Shown here: positions 48,032 through 56,910 of the stretch, piece by piece
How positions within the stretch are numbered: position 1 is the stretch's first letter
How the letters are laid out: each line of letters starts with the position of its first letter
Assembly: GCF_004795015.1 (NCBI RefSeq)
Contig: NZ_SSBI01000043.1
Location: forward strand, 1 to 64,000
Source: Streptomyces sp. A1277
GTDB lineage: Bacteria > Actinomycetota > Actinomycetes > Streptomycetales > Streptomycetaceae
Direction: 5' to 3'
DNA: 64,000 nucleotides
Position numbers and translations under genes: made by a program
Notes under the pieces: model-generated
The model's input: only the letters and a program-made list of their open reading frames with translations
What the model was told of the DNA's origin: nothing
Database searches by the model: none

Positions 48032-48063
48032 CCGCCCCCGGCCGGAGGTCCGGCCGGGGGCGG
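48032..48063 (-). terminator. Terminator downstream of the VanW-type gene
   Basis: Perfect 14-bp arms CCGCCCCCGGCCGG (48032-48045) and CCGGCCGGGGGCGG (48050-48063) enclose AGGT. Confidence 0.8.
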
Positions 48064-48098
48064 TGGCACGCGGTGCGGGCGGTGGCACGCGGTGCGGG
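48061..48098. repeat. Two tandem 19-bp repeats
   Basis: CGGTGGCACGCGGTGCGGG is repeated exactly at 48061-48079 and 48080-48098, between the terminator and the VanW-type gene's stop codon. Confidence 0.85.
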
Positions 48099-48103
48099 CG
48101 CGG

Positions 48104-50233
48104 TCAGCCGTTGCCGTCGAGGTCGATCGTGACGGTCCGCTCGGCCTCGGTCCTGCCGAGCAGCGCGCCCTTCATGGCGAGGGCCACGTCGTCCGCGCTG
48201 AGCTGGCGCTTGTTGCCGTCGCTCTTGGTGATCATGACGCCGTCGAAGACGCCCCCGCAGAGCTGTTCGATGGCCTTCTTGTCGTAGGAGTCGACGAGCT
48301 TGCCGTCGACCGCCTTCATCGACAGGATCTGCGGCAGCGACTTGGCCGGGCCGAACGGGATCTGCCTCCCGCCCGCCTTGATGACGACCAGGCCGGACAT
48401 CGCGGGCTCGGCGAACTCCTTCATCGCCCGGTCCAGTTCGGCCTGGGTGATGGTGGGCTCCCTGGTGACGACGGGCAGCTGGACGGTGTTCGTACGGCCG
48501 GTCTCGACCTGGGCGCGGTAGGCGTCCCGGACGGAGACGACCGACTTGTTCACGTCGAGCGCCTTGCCGGCCGTGCCGGGTACGGCGACGGCCTTGCCCG
48601 GCTCGAACTTGATCGTCCCGTCCTTCGCGGTGCCCGAGACACCGGCCAGGTCCTGCAGCGCGACGGCGAGCTTCTCCCGGTCCACCGGGAACACCGGCTC
48701 GACGGTCCGCTCACCGCCGAAGAGCGAACCGATGACGGAGACCGGGTTGTAGTCGCTGCCCGCCGCGGAGCGCACGGTCGCCTGGCTGTCCAGGGAGAGC
48801 CCGGCCTTGTCCGGCGCCAGCTGCGTCTTCTTGCCGTCGACGCTCAGCTGGAGCGGGGCCGCGGCGCGCTTGGCGAGCGCGGCGTCCAGCTTCTCGACGC
48901 CCTGCTCCTTCGTGCCGCCGCCGATGTCGACGCCGAGCACGGTGGTGCCCTTGGGCACGTCCGAGTGGTTCATCAGCAGCCCGGCACCGTACGCGACACC
49001 CAGCAGGCAGACGGCCGCGACGCCGAGCAGCACCAGCTTGGAGCGGCCCTTCTTGGCGGGGGCGCCCGGCTTCGGGGCGGTACGGGCGGCCGGGGCCGGC
49101 GGCTGCGGGGCGAAGCCGTCCTGCCCGGCGGGTCCGGTGCCCATCGGGTCGGCCGGGGCGCGGCCGGGGCCGTCGCCGCCCGGGAACGGGGACGCGGACC
49201 GGTCGCGCCGGTCGCCGGGCACGACGGGGATGCCGCTGTTCAGCGTGTCACCCGAGACGTTGTCGCCGGGGCCGCCGGGCTGCGGGAACTGCGGGGTCAG
49301 CACCGCGGTGTCGTCGGACATCCGCGGCGGCACCCCGCCGGGGCCGCCGGGCCGCTGCGCCCCGGGGCCCGCCTGGCCGCCGGGGCCCATGCCCGGCGGG
49401 AAGGGGCCGGGGCCGTCGAGGTTCGGGGTGAGCGCCGAGCTGCCGGCGGCCGGGCCCGTGGTGGGACCTGACGGGCCGGGGGTGCGGACCCCGGGGTTCG
49501 GCGTGGAGCGCGGGCCGTCGCCGGGGACGTCCGGGCCCTCGGGGAGGTCGCGCTGCGGGCCGTCCGAGAAGTACGGCAGGTCGGTGCGCGGCCCCGAGGG
49601 CCGGTTCACGCGGCCGGGGGCCTGGCCGCCGGGAAGGGCACCGGGTCCGCCCGGACCGGTGGGAGCGCCGGGGCCGCCCGGAACGCCCTGGCCCGCCGGG
49701 GCGCCGGGAGCGCCCGGGCCGGTGGCGGGGAAGCCCGCGCCGTCCGTGCCGCCGCCGGACTGCCCGTCCGCCGGGGGCTTGGCGGCCGCCGGGGGCTTGC
49801 GCGGAGCGAACCAGTCGCTGCCGCTCTTCTCCCTGGCCGGCTTCTCCGGGGCGGGTTCGGCCGCCGGGGCGGCCTCCTCGCCGGACTCCGCCGCCGGTGC
49901 CGGGGGCGTCTGCCGCGCGCCGCCCTGCGCCGGGGTGCCCGGGCGCGGGGTCTCGGCGGTCCGCTCGCTGCCGCCCTCGGCGTCGCTCATCGGCGTACGC
50001 ATGACAACCGGCGGGATGGGACGCGAGCCCGGGATGTTGATCCGGATACGCGTCGTCAGGGTCGTCTCGGTCTTCGGCTCTTCGGACCGTCCGGGACCGT
50101 CGGATTCCGGGGTCTCCCCCGAGGCGTCCTGCGACGGATACTGGCGGGATCCGTACGGCGGCGTACCCGAGGGGTACGCGGCTCCTCCGCGACCCTGGGG
50201 CCCGGAGGACGAACTGTCAGTTTCACGACTCAA
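48104..50233 (-). CDS. Membrane-anchored PG-binding/VanW-type envelope protein
   Basis: The 709-residue product has a cytoplasmic Pro/Gly-rich disordered arm (about 1-405) and one membrane helix (LVLLGVAAVCLLGVAYGAGLLM). The extracytoplasmic region has two peptidoglycan-binding-4-like modules (GTTVLGVDIGGGTKEQGVEK; GLSLDSQATVRSAAG; PVVTREPTITQAELDRAMKE). The C-terminus ends at a YoaR-like segment without a VanW catalytic domain. TTG 50233 has GGAGAA 6 nt upstream. The family likely acts at the cell wall; the exact role is unknown. Confidence 0.85.
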   Translation of the reverse strand: MSRETDSSSSGPQGRGGAAYPSGTPPYGSRQYPSQDASGETPESDGPGRSEEPKTETTLTTRIRINIPGSRPIPPVVMRTPMSDAEGGSERTAETPRPGTPAQGGARQTPPAPAAESGEEAAPAAEPAPEKPAREKSGSDWFAPRKPPAAAKPPADGQSGGGTDGAGFPATGPGAPGAPAGQGVPGGPGAPTGPGGPGALPGGQAPGRVNRPSGPRTDLPYFSDGPQRDLPEGPDVPGDGPRSTPNPGVRTPGPSGPTTGPAAGSSALTPNLDGPGPFPPGMGPGGQAGPGAQRPGGPGGVPPRMSDDTAVLTPQFPQPGGPGDNVSGDTLNSGIPVVPGDRRDRSASPFPGGDGPGRAPADPMGTGPAGQDGFAPQPPAPAARTAPKPGAPAKKGRSKLVLLGVAAVCLLGVAYGAGLLMNHSDVPKGTTVLGVDIGGGTKEQGVEKLDAALAKRAAAPLQLSVDGKKTQLAPDKAGLSLDSQATVRSAAGSDYNPVSVIGSLFGGERTVEPVFPVDREKLAVALQDLAGVSGTAKDGTIKFEPGKAVAVPGTAGKALDVNKSVVSVRDAYRAQVETGRTNTVQLPVVTREPTITQAELDRAMKEFAEPAMSGLVVIKAGGRQIPFGPAKSLPQILSMKAVDGKLVDSYDKKAIEQLCGGVFDGVMITKSDGNKRQLSADDVALAMKGALLGRTEAERTVTIDLDGNG

Positions 50234-50427
50234 AGCAGGTTCTCCCGATTGGCTCCGCCGCCCGTGCTTCCCCCGTGCCGCAGCCCGGGCGCGCGAACCA
50301 CCTTACTGGGCGGTGCGGACAGACACCCCGCGACCGGGGGAAACGACGGCGCACCCCCGGACGGACAGGGGGCATTACGGGATCGGACGTGGCACATTAC
50401 TTGGCAGGTCGGCCGCTGTCGGCCCGT

Positions 50428-50847
50428 CTACCGGGGCGAGCGCGACAAGGTGGCACAGATCACAGCGATGGCCATCCCGCCCAGCATGTAGAGCGCGAGG
50501 CCCAGCGCGTCACCGAAGACGTAGTCCCCTTCGGGCCGCCCGTTGAGCAAAAGAATGACCGAAATCAGCCACCCCGCCGCGGGCGCCAGGGCCCCCGCCT
50601 GGGTGCCCGTCAGGGTGCGGCCGCCGTAGAAGAGGCCGGCCAACGCGGCCAGGGCGAGGATCAGTCCGCCGGGGAACCAGGCGGGCTGGACCAGCGCCCC
50701 GGCGATCCCGACGAGGGCGCCGAGGACCAGCAGGCCGAACAGGGCGGCGATTGCGCCGGGGTTGAGCGGCGAGGCCATACCGGTGGCCGGAATGTCCTGC
50801 TTCGGCGCTTCCGTCCGGCCGGCCCGCGCCCTGCTGCTGCCGCTCAC
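50428..50847 (-). CDS. DUF6113 membrane protein
   Basis: The 139-residue protein has a short polar N-terminus and four membrane helices (AIAALFGLLVLGALVGIAGA, GGLILALAALAGLFYGG, LAPAAGWLISVILLLNG, LALYMLGGMAIAVICATL). GTG 50847 overlaps the mshB stop by 4 bp, so it is coupled to mshB. Function unknown; in other Streptomyces the same pair is seen. Confidence 0.85.
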   Translation of the reverse strand: MSGSSRARAGRTEAPKQDIPATGMASPLNPGAIAALFGLLVLGALVGIAGALVQPAWFPGGLILALAALAGLFYGGRTLTGTQAGALAPAAGWLISVILLLNGRPEGDYVFGDALGLALYMLGGMAIAVICATLSRSPR

Positions 50848-51749
50848 CGTCCGGCCTCCGTCAGGCCCGCGAAGAGATCGTGTTCGAGCTCTGCCTTCGG
50901 AGCGCCCGATGGGCCCGGGGTGCCCGTGACCAACTCGTAGTACTCGACGGTGAAAAGGGGCTGGCCGAGGTCGTTCGAGAGGGCGAAGTAGGGCTCCTGG
51001 ACGGCGATCTGGGTGGCGTGCGCCCGCATCGCCGCGGCCTTCGCCTCCGCGTGCCCCGTGCCGTCGATCAGGGTGGTGACGAGGGTGTCGTCCGCCACAC
51101 CCGGGACGTCCTCGATCGCGGCGATCCCCGGGAACGCGTCGGGGGCTTCCGCGCGCAGACCGGCGAACGCCTTCTCGGCGACCGAGCGCGGCACCCGGTT
51201 CCAGTAGACCTTGGCGACGGTGTGCGGGGCGGAGCCGGGGCGGTACGCGGCGTCGGCGGCCAGTTCCGCGGCACGGGTGGCGACCCGGTGCGCCTGGATG
51301 TGGTCGGGGTGCCCGTAGCCCCCCTCGGGGTCGTACGTCACCAGGACCTGGGGGCGCACCTCGCGGATCACGTCCACGAGGTGTCCGGCGGCCTCGTCCA
51401 CGTCGGCCGACCAGAAGGCGCCGGGACGGCTGTTCTGCTCGGCGCCCATCATCCCGGAGTCCCGGTAGCGGCCCGGGCCGCCGAGGAAGCGGTGGTCGGT
51501 GACGCCCAGCGCCTCCATGGCCGCCGCGAGTTCGCCGCGGCGGTACGGGCCCAGGGTGTCGTCCCGGTCCGCGGCGAGATGGGCGAGCGCGGGCGGGATG
51601 ACCTCGCCCTCCTCGCCGAGCGTGCAGGTCACCAGCGTGACCAGGGCGCCTTCGGCCGCGTACCTGGCCATGGTGGCGCCGTTGTTGATCGACTCGTCGT
51701 CCGGGTGCGCGTGCACCAGGAGCAGCCGCCGGGCGGGGAGGTCCGTCAT
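50844..51749 (-). CDS. mshB: Mycothiol biosynthesis deacetylase MshB
   Basis: The 301-residue LmbE-family zinc hydrolase carries HAHPDDE with His15 and Asp18 as expected ligands (mycobacterial His13/Asp16). A later GYGHPDH supplies the third. It includes the MshB-type NSRPGAFWSADVDEAA region. It deacetylates GlcNAc-inositol to GlcN-inositol, the third step to mycothiol, the main low-molecular-weight thiol of actinomycetes. ATG 51749 is chosen over 51758. Confidence 0.93.
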   Translation of the reverse strand: MTDLPARRLLLVHAHPDDESINNGATMARYAAEGALVTLVTCTLGEEGEVIPPALAHLAADRDDTLGPYRRGELAAAMEALGVTDHRFLGGPGRYRDSGMMGAEQNSRPGAFWSADVDEAAGHLVDVIREVRPQVLVTYDPEGGYGHPDHIQAHRVATRAAELAADAAYRPGSAPHTVAKVYWNRVPRSVAEKAFAGLRAEAPDAFPGIAAIEDVPGVADDTLVTTLIDGTGHAEAKAAAMRAHATQIAVQEPYFALSNDLGQPLFTVEYYELVTGTPGPSGAPKAELEHDLFAGLTEAGR

Positions 51750-51812
51750 GGGGACCACCCTACGAGCCGGCGGCTCCGCGCACCGACGACGGCCGGGGGT
51801 GAGGCAGTGGCG

Positions 51813-52007
51813 TCAGAACTTGATGCCCCCGATCATGCCGGCCACATTCGTGGTCAGCTCGGAGATGGTGGGCGCGATGGACGAACTGGCGAGATAGAAA
51901 CCGAGCAGCGCGCAGACGACCGCATGTCCCCCCTTCAGTCCGGATTTCCGGATCAGCAGGAAGACGATGATCGCCAGCAGCACCACCGCCGAAATCGAGA
52001 GCGCCAC
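51813..52007 (-). CDS. Small membrane protein (64 aa)
   Basis: The protein starts MALSISAVVLLAIIVFLLIR, has one strong N-terminal helix, the KSGLKGGHAVVCALLGFYLA segment and a weaker C-terminal half. GTG 52007 has GAGGTG 8-10 nt upstream. Similar short proteins are common in Streptomyces, with no assigned function. It is divergent from the S9 peptidase. Confidence 0.75.
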   Translation of the reverse strand: MALSISAVVLLAIIVFLLIRKSGLKGGHAVVCALLGFYLASSSIAPTISELTTNVAGMIGGIKF

Positions 52008-52170
52008 GGCGGTTCACCTCCATCTGTACGGTCGGGACGGGCAGCACGCATGGAGCCAGCAGGTTCATACCCACCGAGCGCTACGGATCATAACTATCCG
52101 TGGCAAGGCATTGATCGGGGCACAGCAGCACGAGGGGCGCACGGACGGGGGCGGCCGATAGGTTCGGCCC

Positions 52171-54297
52171 ATGACTTCGTCAGAGATCACCTTTCCGCTC
52201 CAGTTCGCCCGGACGATGAGATTCACCCTCGGGGCGCCTCGCGCGTTCACGGTTTCACCCGACGGTGGACGCGTGGTCTATCTGCGTTCGGGCTCCGGCA
52301 CCGACCGTTCGGGCCGGCTCTGGGTGCTGGACGTGGCCGAGGGCGCCGCCCCGCGCGAGCGGCTGGTGGCCGATCCCTCGGCGCTGCTGGGCGGTTCGCA
52401 GGAGCGTCTGTCGGCGCAGGAGCGCGCCCGCCGGGAGCGCAGCCGCGAGGGGTCGTCGGGGATCGTGGGCTACGCGGTGGACGCGGCGGCAAAGTTGGCG
52501 GCGTTCGCGCTCTCGGGGAAGGTGTACGTCGCGGATCTGCTCTCCGGTACGGCGCGTGCGCTGCCCGTACCGGGGCCGGTGATCGACCCGCGCCCCTCCC
52601 CGGACGGGCGGCACGTCGCCTATGTGTCCAAGGGCGCGCTGCGCGTCGTGGGCGCCGCCGGCGAGGACGACAGGGCGCTCGCGGAGCCCGAGGACGCCCA
52701 TGCCGCGTACGGACTCGCGGAGTTCATCGCGGCCGAGGAGATGGGCCGCTCAAGGGGCTTCTGGTGGTCGCCCGAGTCGGACCGGCTGCTCGTCGCCCGG
52801 GTGGACGACAGCCCGGTGAGGCGGTGGTGGATCGCGGACCCCGCGCACCCGGACCGCAGGCCGGCCGAGGTCGCGTACCCGGCGGCCGGCACGCCCAACG
52901 CCGTGGTGGGGCTCCAGGTGGTGGGCCTGGACGGCAAGCGCGTCGAAGTGGTGTGGGACCGGGCCCGGTTCCCGTACCTGGCGCGGGTGCACTGGTCGTC
53001 GCACGGGGCGCCGCTGCTGCTCGTGCAGGCCCGGGACCAGCTCAGTCAGCTGTGCCTCGCGGTGGACCCGGAGACCGGGGCGACCCGGACGGTGCACGCG
53101 GACGAGGACCCGGTGTGGCTGGAGCTCTTCCCCGGGGTGCCCGCCTGGGCGCCGGACGGGCGGCTGGTGCGGATCGCGGACGAGGGCGGGGCGCGGGTCC
53201 TGGCGGTCGGCGACCGGCCGTTGACCGGGGCGCAGTTGCACATCCAGTCGGTGCTGGACATCGGGGGCTCCGACGTCCTGGTGGCGGCGTCGGCGGGCGA
53301 GGAGGCCGCCGCGCCGGAGACCGGCGAGAGCCATGTGTACCGGGTCAACGAGCTGGGCGTCGAGCGGGTCTCGGAGGGCGTGGGCGTGCACACGGCGGTC
53401 CGCTCCGGCCGGGTGACGGTGCTGGTCTCGGCGTCGCCCGAGCGGCCGGGGACGACGGCGCGGGTGCTGCGCGACGGCAAGGAGATCGCGACGGTCGGGA
53501 GCCACGCGCAGCGCCCGGTCCTGTCCGCCCGGCCGGTGCTCACCGAAGGGGGCGCACGGCGGATTCCGTGCGCCGTGCTGCTCCCCACCGGGTACTCGGA
53601 ATCGGACGGTCCGCTTCCGGTCCTGATGGACCCGTACGGCGGGCCGCACGGCCGCCGGGTCCTCGCCGCCCACAATCCGCACCTCACCTCGCAGTGGTTC
53701 GCGGACCAGGGCTTCGCGGTGGTCGTCGCGGACGGGCGGGGCACGCCGGGTCGTTCACCGGCCTGGGAGAAGGCGGTCAAGGACAACCTGGCGCTCACCC
53801 TGGGCGACCAGGTGGAGGCCCTCCAGGCGCTCGCGGAGCGCTTCCCGCTGGACCTGGACCGGGTGGGCATCCGGGGCTGGTCGTACGGCGGCTTCCTGGC
53901 CGCGATGGCCGTGCTGCGGCGCCCCGACGTCTTCCACGCGGCGGTCGTCGGCGCCCCGGTGACCGACCTGCGGCTCTACGACACGCACTACACCGAGCGC
54001 TACCTCGGCGACCCGGCCGGGCAGCCGGAGGTGTACGCGTACAACTCGCTGCTCACCGACGAGGGCCTGTCGCACGCGGCCGAGCAGGTGCGGCCGATGA
54101 TGATCATCCACGGTCTGGCGGACGACAACGTGGTGGTCGCCCACACCCTGCGGCTGTCCTCGGCGCTGCTCGCCGCCGGCCGGCCGCACGAGGTGCTGCC
54201 GCTGAGCGGGGTGACCCACATGACCCCGCAGGAGAAGGTCGCCGAGAACCTGCTGCTGCTCCAGGTGGACTTCCTGAAGCGGTCGCTGGGGCTCTGA
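52171..54297 (+). CDS. S9 family serine peptidase (dipeptidyl-peptidase IV/prolyl-oligopeptidase type)
   Basis: The 708-residue protein has an N-terminal beta-propeller domain (about 40-450, with DPP_IV_N-like GFWWSPESDRLLVARVDDSP and the Glu pair in FIAAEEMGR). The C-terminal alpha/beta hydrolase has the triad Ser571 in GWSYGGF, Asp651 or Asp652 in HGLADDNV, His683 in GVTHM. The EE motif typical of DPP-IV (EEMGR) suggests dipeptide release from X-Pro substrates. No signal peptide: cytosolic. TAGGTT at 52159-52164, 6 bp before ATG, suggests a leaderless mRNA. Confidence 0.92.
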   Translation: MTSSEITFPLQFARTMRFTLGAPRAFTVSPDGGRVVYLRSGSGTDRSGRLWVLDVAEGAAPRERLVADPSALLGGSQERLSAQERARRERSREGSSGIVGYAVDAAAKLAAFALSGKVYVADLLSGTARALPVPGPVIDPRPSPDGRHVAYVSKGALRVVGAAGEDDRALAEPEDAHAAYGLAEFIAAEEMGRSRGFWWSPESDRLLVARVDDSPVRRWWIADPAHPDRRPAEVAYPAAGTPNAVVGLQVVGLDGKRVEVVWDRARFPYLARVHWSSHGAPLLLVQARDQLSQLCLAVDPETGATRTVHADEDPVWLELFPGVPAWAPDGRLVRIADEGGARVLAVGDRPLTGAQLHIQSVLDIGGSDVLVAASAGEEAAAPETGESHVYRVNELGVERVSEGVGVHTAVRSGRVTVLVSASPERPGTTARVLRDGKEIATVGSHAQRPVLSARPVLTEGGARRIPCAVLLPTGYSESDGPLPVLMDPYGGPHGRRVLAAHNPHLTSQWFADQGFAVVVADGRGTPGRSPAWEKAVKDNLALTLGDQVEALQALAERFPLDLDRVGIRGWSYGGFLAAMAVLRRPDVFHAAVVGAPVTDLRLYDTHYTERYLGDPAGQPEVYAYNSLLTDEGLSHAAEQVRPMMIIHGLADDNVVVAHTLRLSSALLAAGRPHEVLPLSGVTHMTPQEKVAENLLLLQVDFLKRSLGL

Positions 54298-54309
54298 GCG
54301 GCGCGCGTC

Positions 54310-55401
54310 CTACCAGCCGGGCGGTGGCTGCGAGGGCGGCGGGGGCGGGCCGAAGCCGCCGCTGCCGCCCTGCGGGTAGCCGTATCCGGGGGCCGGCGGC
54401 TGCTGCCCCGGGTACGGGGGCGCGGCCGGTCCCGGCTGCGGCGCGGGGCCGTAGCCCGGCGAGCCGTGCCAGGGGTCCTGGCCCGGTCCGTGCGGCCCCG
54501 GCACGTCGGCCAGGCCCCGCGGGGCGAGCGCGATCAGCACGGCCGCGGCGGCGAACGCCTGGAAGAGCCAGCTGACCAGCATGAGCCGGTCCTCGACCGG
54601 CAGCGAGCCGAAGTCGTCCAGCAGGTCGTAGTGGACGATCCGGGCCACGCCCAGCGCCCCGCCGGGCAGCAGCAGCGCGGCGGCCACCAGGCCGAACGGC
54701 CGGGCGAACGTGGCCCGGGCCACGGCGCTCACCCCGGCGAACACGCAGAGCAGGGCCAGCAGCACGGTGCCCCAGCCCGGCGGCGGGCTGGTCAGCCCCT
54801 GCGCGATCCGGTCACCGCCCACGTACCACTCGGGGTAGAGGTCCGGGTACCGCACGCCCTGGCGGATCTCCCAGGCGATCAGCACCGCGCCCGCCGCGCA
54901 CAGCAGCAGGAACGCCGGGACCGCCGCGCCCGGCCCGGTCCTCGTCGGCGTCCGCTCGTAGCTGTCGGCCGGGGGCCTGCGGCCGGCCGCGGCGGTGATG
55001 ACCAGCGCGGCGCCCGCCGCGAGGGCCACGAAGGCGCAGACCAGCGCCCGCGAGCGCAGGTCCTCGGCGAACAGGCGGTCCATCCGGCGGTCGTCGATGC
55101 TCCAGAGCCCCGGGAGCCGGACGCCGAGCGTGACCACCCCGGCGACGACGAGCGCGGGGGCGCCGACCGGGGAGCGCAGGGCGGCCATGGCGACGGCCAC
55201 GTAGACCACGAACAGGACGACGTCCATGGCCGAGGTGGCGGGCATCACCTGCGGGCGGGCGTCGTAGAACCCCGCCCAGTACCGCCACAGTTGGCCGAAT
55301 TCCGCCGCCCTGGCGTCCCGTACCAGCCAGCTCGCGACGATCACCGCGAGCACGCCGCAGAGAACGGCACCGGTGACTCTTGCTCCGCGGGTGAGTATCA
55401 C
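54310..55401 (-). CDS. Multi-pass membrane protein of unknown function
   Basis: The 363-residue product starts VILTRGARVTGAVLCGVLAV and has about seven membrane segments. It ends in a Pro/Gly/Tyr-rich cytoplasmic tail (PGYGPAPQPGPAAPPYPG...). GTG 55401 is preferred over upstream ATG 55557: the intervening region contains a 24-bp tandem repeat and an inverted repeat. No homologous function can be named. It is convergent with the S9 peptidase (12-bp gap). Confidence 0.65.
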   Translation of the reverse strand: MILTRGARVTGAVLCGVLAVIVASWLVRDARAAEFGQLWRYWAGFYDARPQVMPATSAMDVVLFVVYVAVAMAALRSPVGAPALVVAGVVTLGVRLPGLWSIDDRRMDRLFAEDLRSRALVCAFVALAAGAALVITAAAGRRPPADSYERTPTRTGPGAAVPAFLLLCAAGAVLIAWEIRQGVRYPDLYPEWYVGGDRIAQGLTSPPPGWGTVLLALLCVFAGVSAVARATFARPFGLVAAALLLPGGALGVARIVHYDLLDDFGSLPVEDRLMLVSWLFQAFAAAAVLIALAPRGLADVPGPHGPGQDPWHGSPGYGPAPQPGPAAPPYPGQQPPAPGYGYPQGGSGGFGPPPPPSQPPPGW

Positions 55402-55414
55402 CTGAGCGATACTC
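55393..55414. promoter_or_regulatory. Inverted repeat overlapping the membrane-protein start
   Basis: GAGTATC (55393-55399) and GATACTC (55408-55414) form a perfect 7-bp dyad separated by 8 bp. It overlaps the GTG start at 55401. This could be a repressor site or an mRNA hairpin at the ribosome site. Confidence 0.4.
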
Positions 55415-55467
55415 CCGTGCGTCCGGCCTCCGGACAAGAGGGCCTGCGCCAGGTGGCCCGTACGGCA

Positions 55468-55515
55468 CCGGCCGGGGGGCGTCACACCCCGCCGGCCGGG
55501 GGGCGTCACACCCCG
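55468..55515. repeat. Two tandem 24-bp repeats
   Basis: The 24-bp unit beginning CCGGCCGGGGGGCGTCACAC is repeated exactly at 55468-55491 and 55492-55515, with a partial third copy following. It lies between the membrane-protein gene and the ABC operon end. Confidence 0.9.
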
Positions 55516-55605
55516 CCGGCCGGCCCAACGGCACCCGCACGGCCGTACGTTGTCCATGGTGCCGCGTCCGTATATCGGGGAAGTTGCCCGCGTGTTAACG
55601 CCCGG

Positions 55606-56910
55606 TCAGCTCACCCGGCTGCTTCCGGAGGCCGGCGGGCCTTCGTCGTCGCCGGCGGGCGCCCCGGGGGCTGGGCCGCCCCGGTCCTCGTCCCGCTCCA
55701 CCGTCTGTGCCGCCTCGGCCGCCTGCGCGGCCGCCTGCGCGGCCGCCTCCTCCTGGCCGCCCTCGCCCGGCACCGGCACCAGCGTGCCCTCCGGCGGGAC
55801 CACCCGCTTCTCCTCCGCGAAGTGGCAGGCCGAGTCGTGCCGGGCCGGGGTGTCCGTGTCCCGGAAGGCGGCCGGGACGGCCAGCAGCGGCACCTCCAGT
55901 TCGCACCGCTCCTGCGCCTTCCAGCAGCGGGTGCGGAAGCGGCAGCCGGAGGGCGGGTTGGCGGGCGAGGGCACGTCGCCGTGCAGGATGATCCGCTCCC
56001 GGTGCTCGCGGGCCGTGGGGTCGGGCACCGGCACGGCGGAGAGCAGGGCCTGCGTGTAGGGGTGCGTGGGGTGGTCGTAGATCTCCGCGTCCGTGCCGAT
56101 CTCGATGAAGCGGCCGAGGTACATGACGCCGACCCGGTCGGAGATGTGCCGCACGATGGACAGGTCGTGCGCGATGAAGACGTAGCTCAGGTTGAACTCC
56201 GCCTGGAGCCGGTCCAGCAGGTTGACGACCTGTGCCTGGACGGAGACGTCGAGGGCCGAGACCGGTTCGTCGGCGACGATGATCTCGGGGTTGAGCGCGA
56301 GGCCGCGGGCGATGCCGATGCGCTGGCGCTGGCCGCCGGAGAACTGGTGCGGGTAGCGGTTGATGTACTCCGGGTTGAGGCCGACGACGTCCAGCAGGTC
56401 CTGGACCCTGCGCCGCCGCTCCCCCTTCGGGGCCACCTCGGGGTGGATCTCGTACGGCTCCCCGATGATGTCGCCCACGGTCATCCGCGGGTTGAGCGAG
56501 GTGTACGGGTCCTGGAAGACCATCTGGATGTTGCGGCGCACGGCCTTCATCGCACGGCCGGACAGCTTGGTGACGTCCTCGCCCTTGTACCGGATGGAGC
56601 CGGCCGTCGGCTGTTCCAGGTGCACCAGGAGCCGGGCGACCGTCGACTTGCCGCAGCCGGACTCCCCCACCACTCCGAGCGTCTCGCCGGCCCCGAGGTC
56701 GAAGGAGACCCCGTCGACCGCCTTGACCGCCCCGACCTGCTTCTTGATCACGATGCCCTGGGTCAGCGGGTAGTGCTTGACGAGGTCGCGCACCTCCAGG
56801 ATCGGTTCGCGGCCCGCGTACGCGCTCTGCTGCCGCGACTTGGACAGCAGGGTGCGCGCCGCCTCGCCCTCTTCGCGCGCTTCCTTGCGTCCCGAGTGGT
56901 CAGCGTGCAT
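55606..56910 (-). CDS. Oligopeptide ABC transporter ATP-binding protein (DppF/OppF type)
   Basis: The 434-residue ATPase has Walker A (GESGCGKSTV), the OppF-specific FQDPYTSLNPRMTVGDII, signature FSGGQRQRIGIA, Walker B (IIVADEPVSALDVS) and a C-terminal oligopeptide-ABC cysteine motif (CRFRTRCWKAQERC). A C-terminal Ala/Glu-rich extension of about 60 residues is absent from the paralogue at 61725. It is last in the operon SBP-permease-permease-ATPase-ATPase. It starts inside the preceding ATPase gene (11-bp overlap). Confidence 0.92.
   Translation of the reverse strand: MHADHSGRKEAREEGEAARTLLSKSRQQSAYAGREPILEVRDLVKHYPLTQGIVIKKQVGAVKAVDGVSFDLGAGETLGVVGESGCGKSTVARLLVHLEQPTAGSIRYKGEDVTKLSGRAMKAVRRNIQMVFQDPYTSLNPRMTVGDIIGEPYEIHPEVAPKGERRRRVQDLLDVVGLNPEYINRYPHQFSGGQRQRIGIARGLALNPEIIVADEPVSALDVSVQAQVVNLLDRLQAEFNLSYVFIAHDLSIVRHISDRVGVMYLGRFIEIGTDAEIYDHPTHPYTQALLSAVPVPDPTAREHRERIILHGDVPSPANPPSGCRFRTRCWKAQERCELEVPLLAVPAAFRDTDTPARHDSACHFAEEKRVVPPEGTLVPVPGEGGQEEAAAQAAAQAAEAAQTVERDEDRGGPAPGAPAGDDEGPPASGSSRVS

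Noticed and set aside
50880..54575. A 1231-codon plus-strand open frame
   Set aside because: It is antisense to mshB and out of frame with the S9 peptidase; composition is Gly/Arg-rich shadow sequence without any domain.
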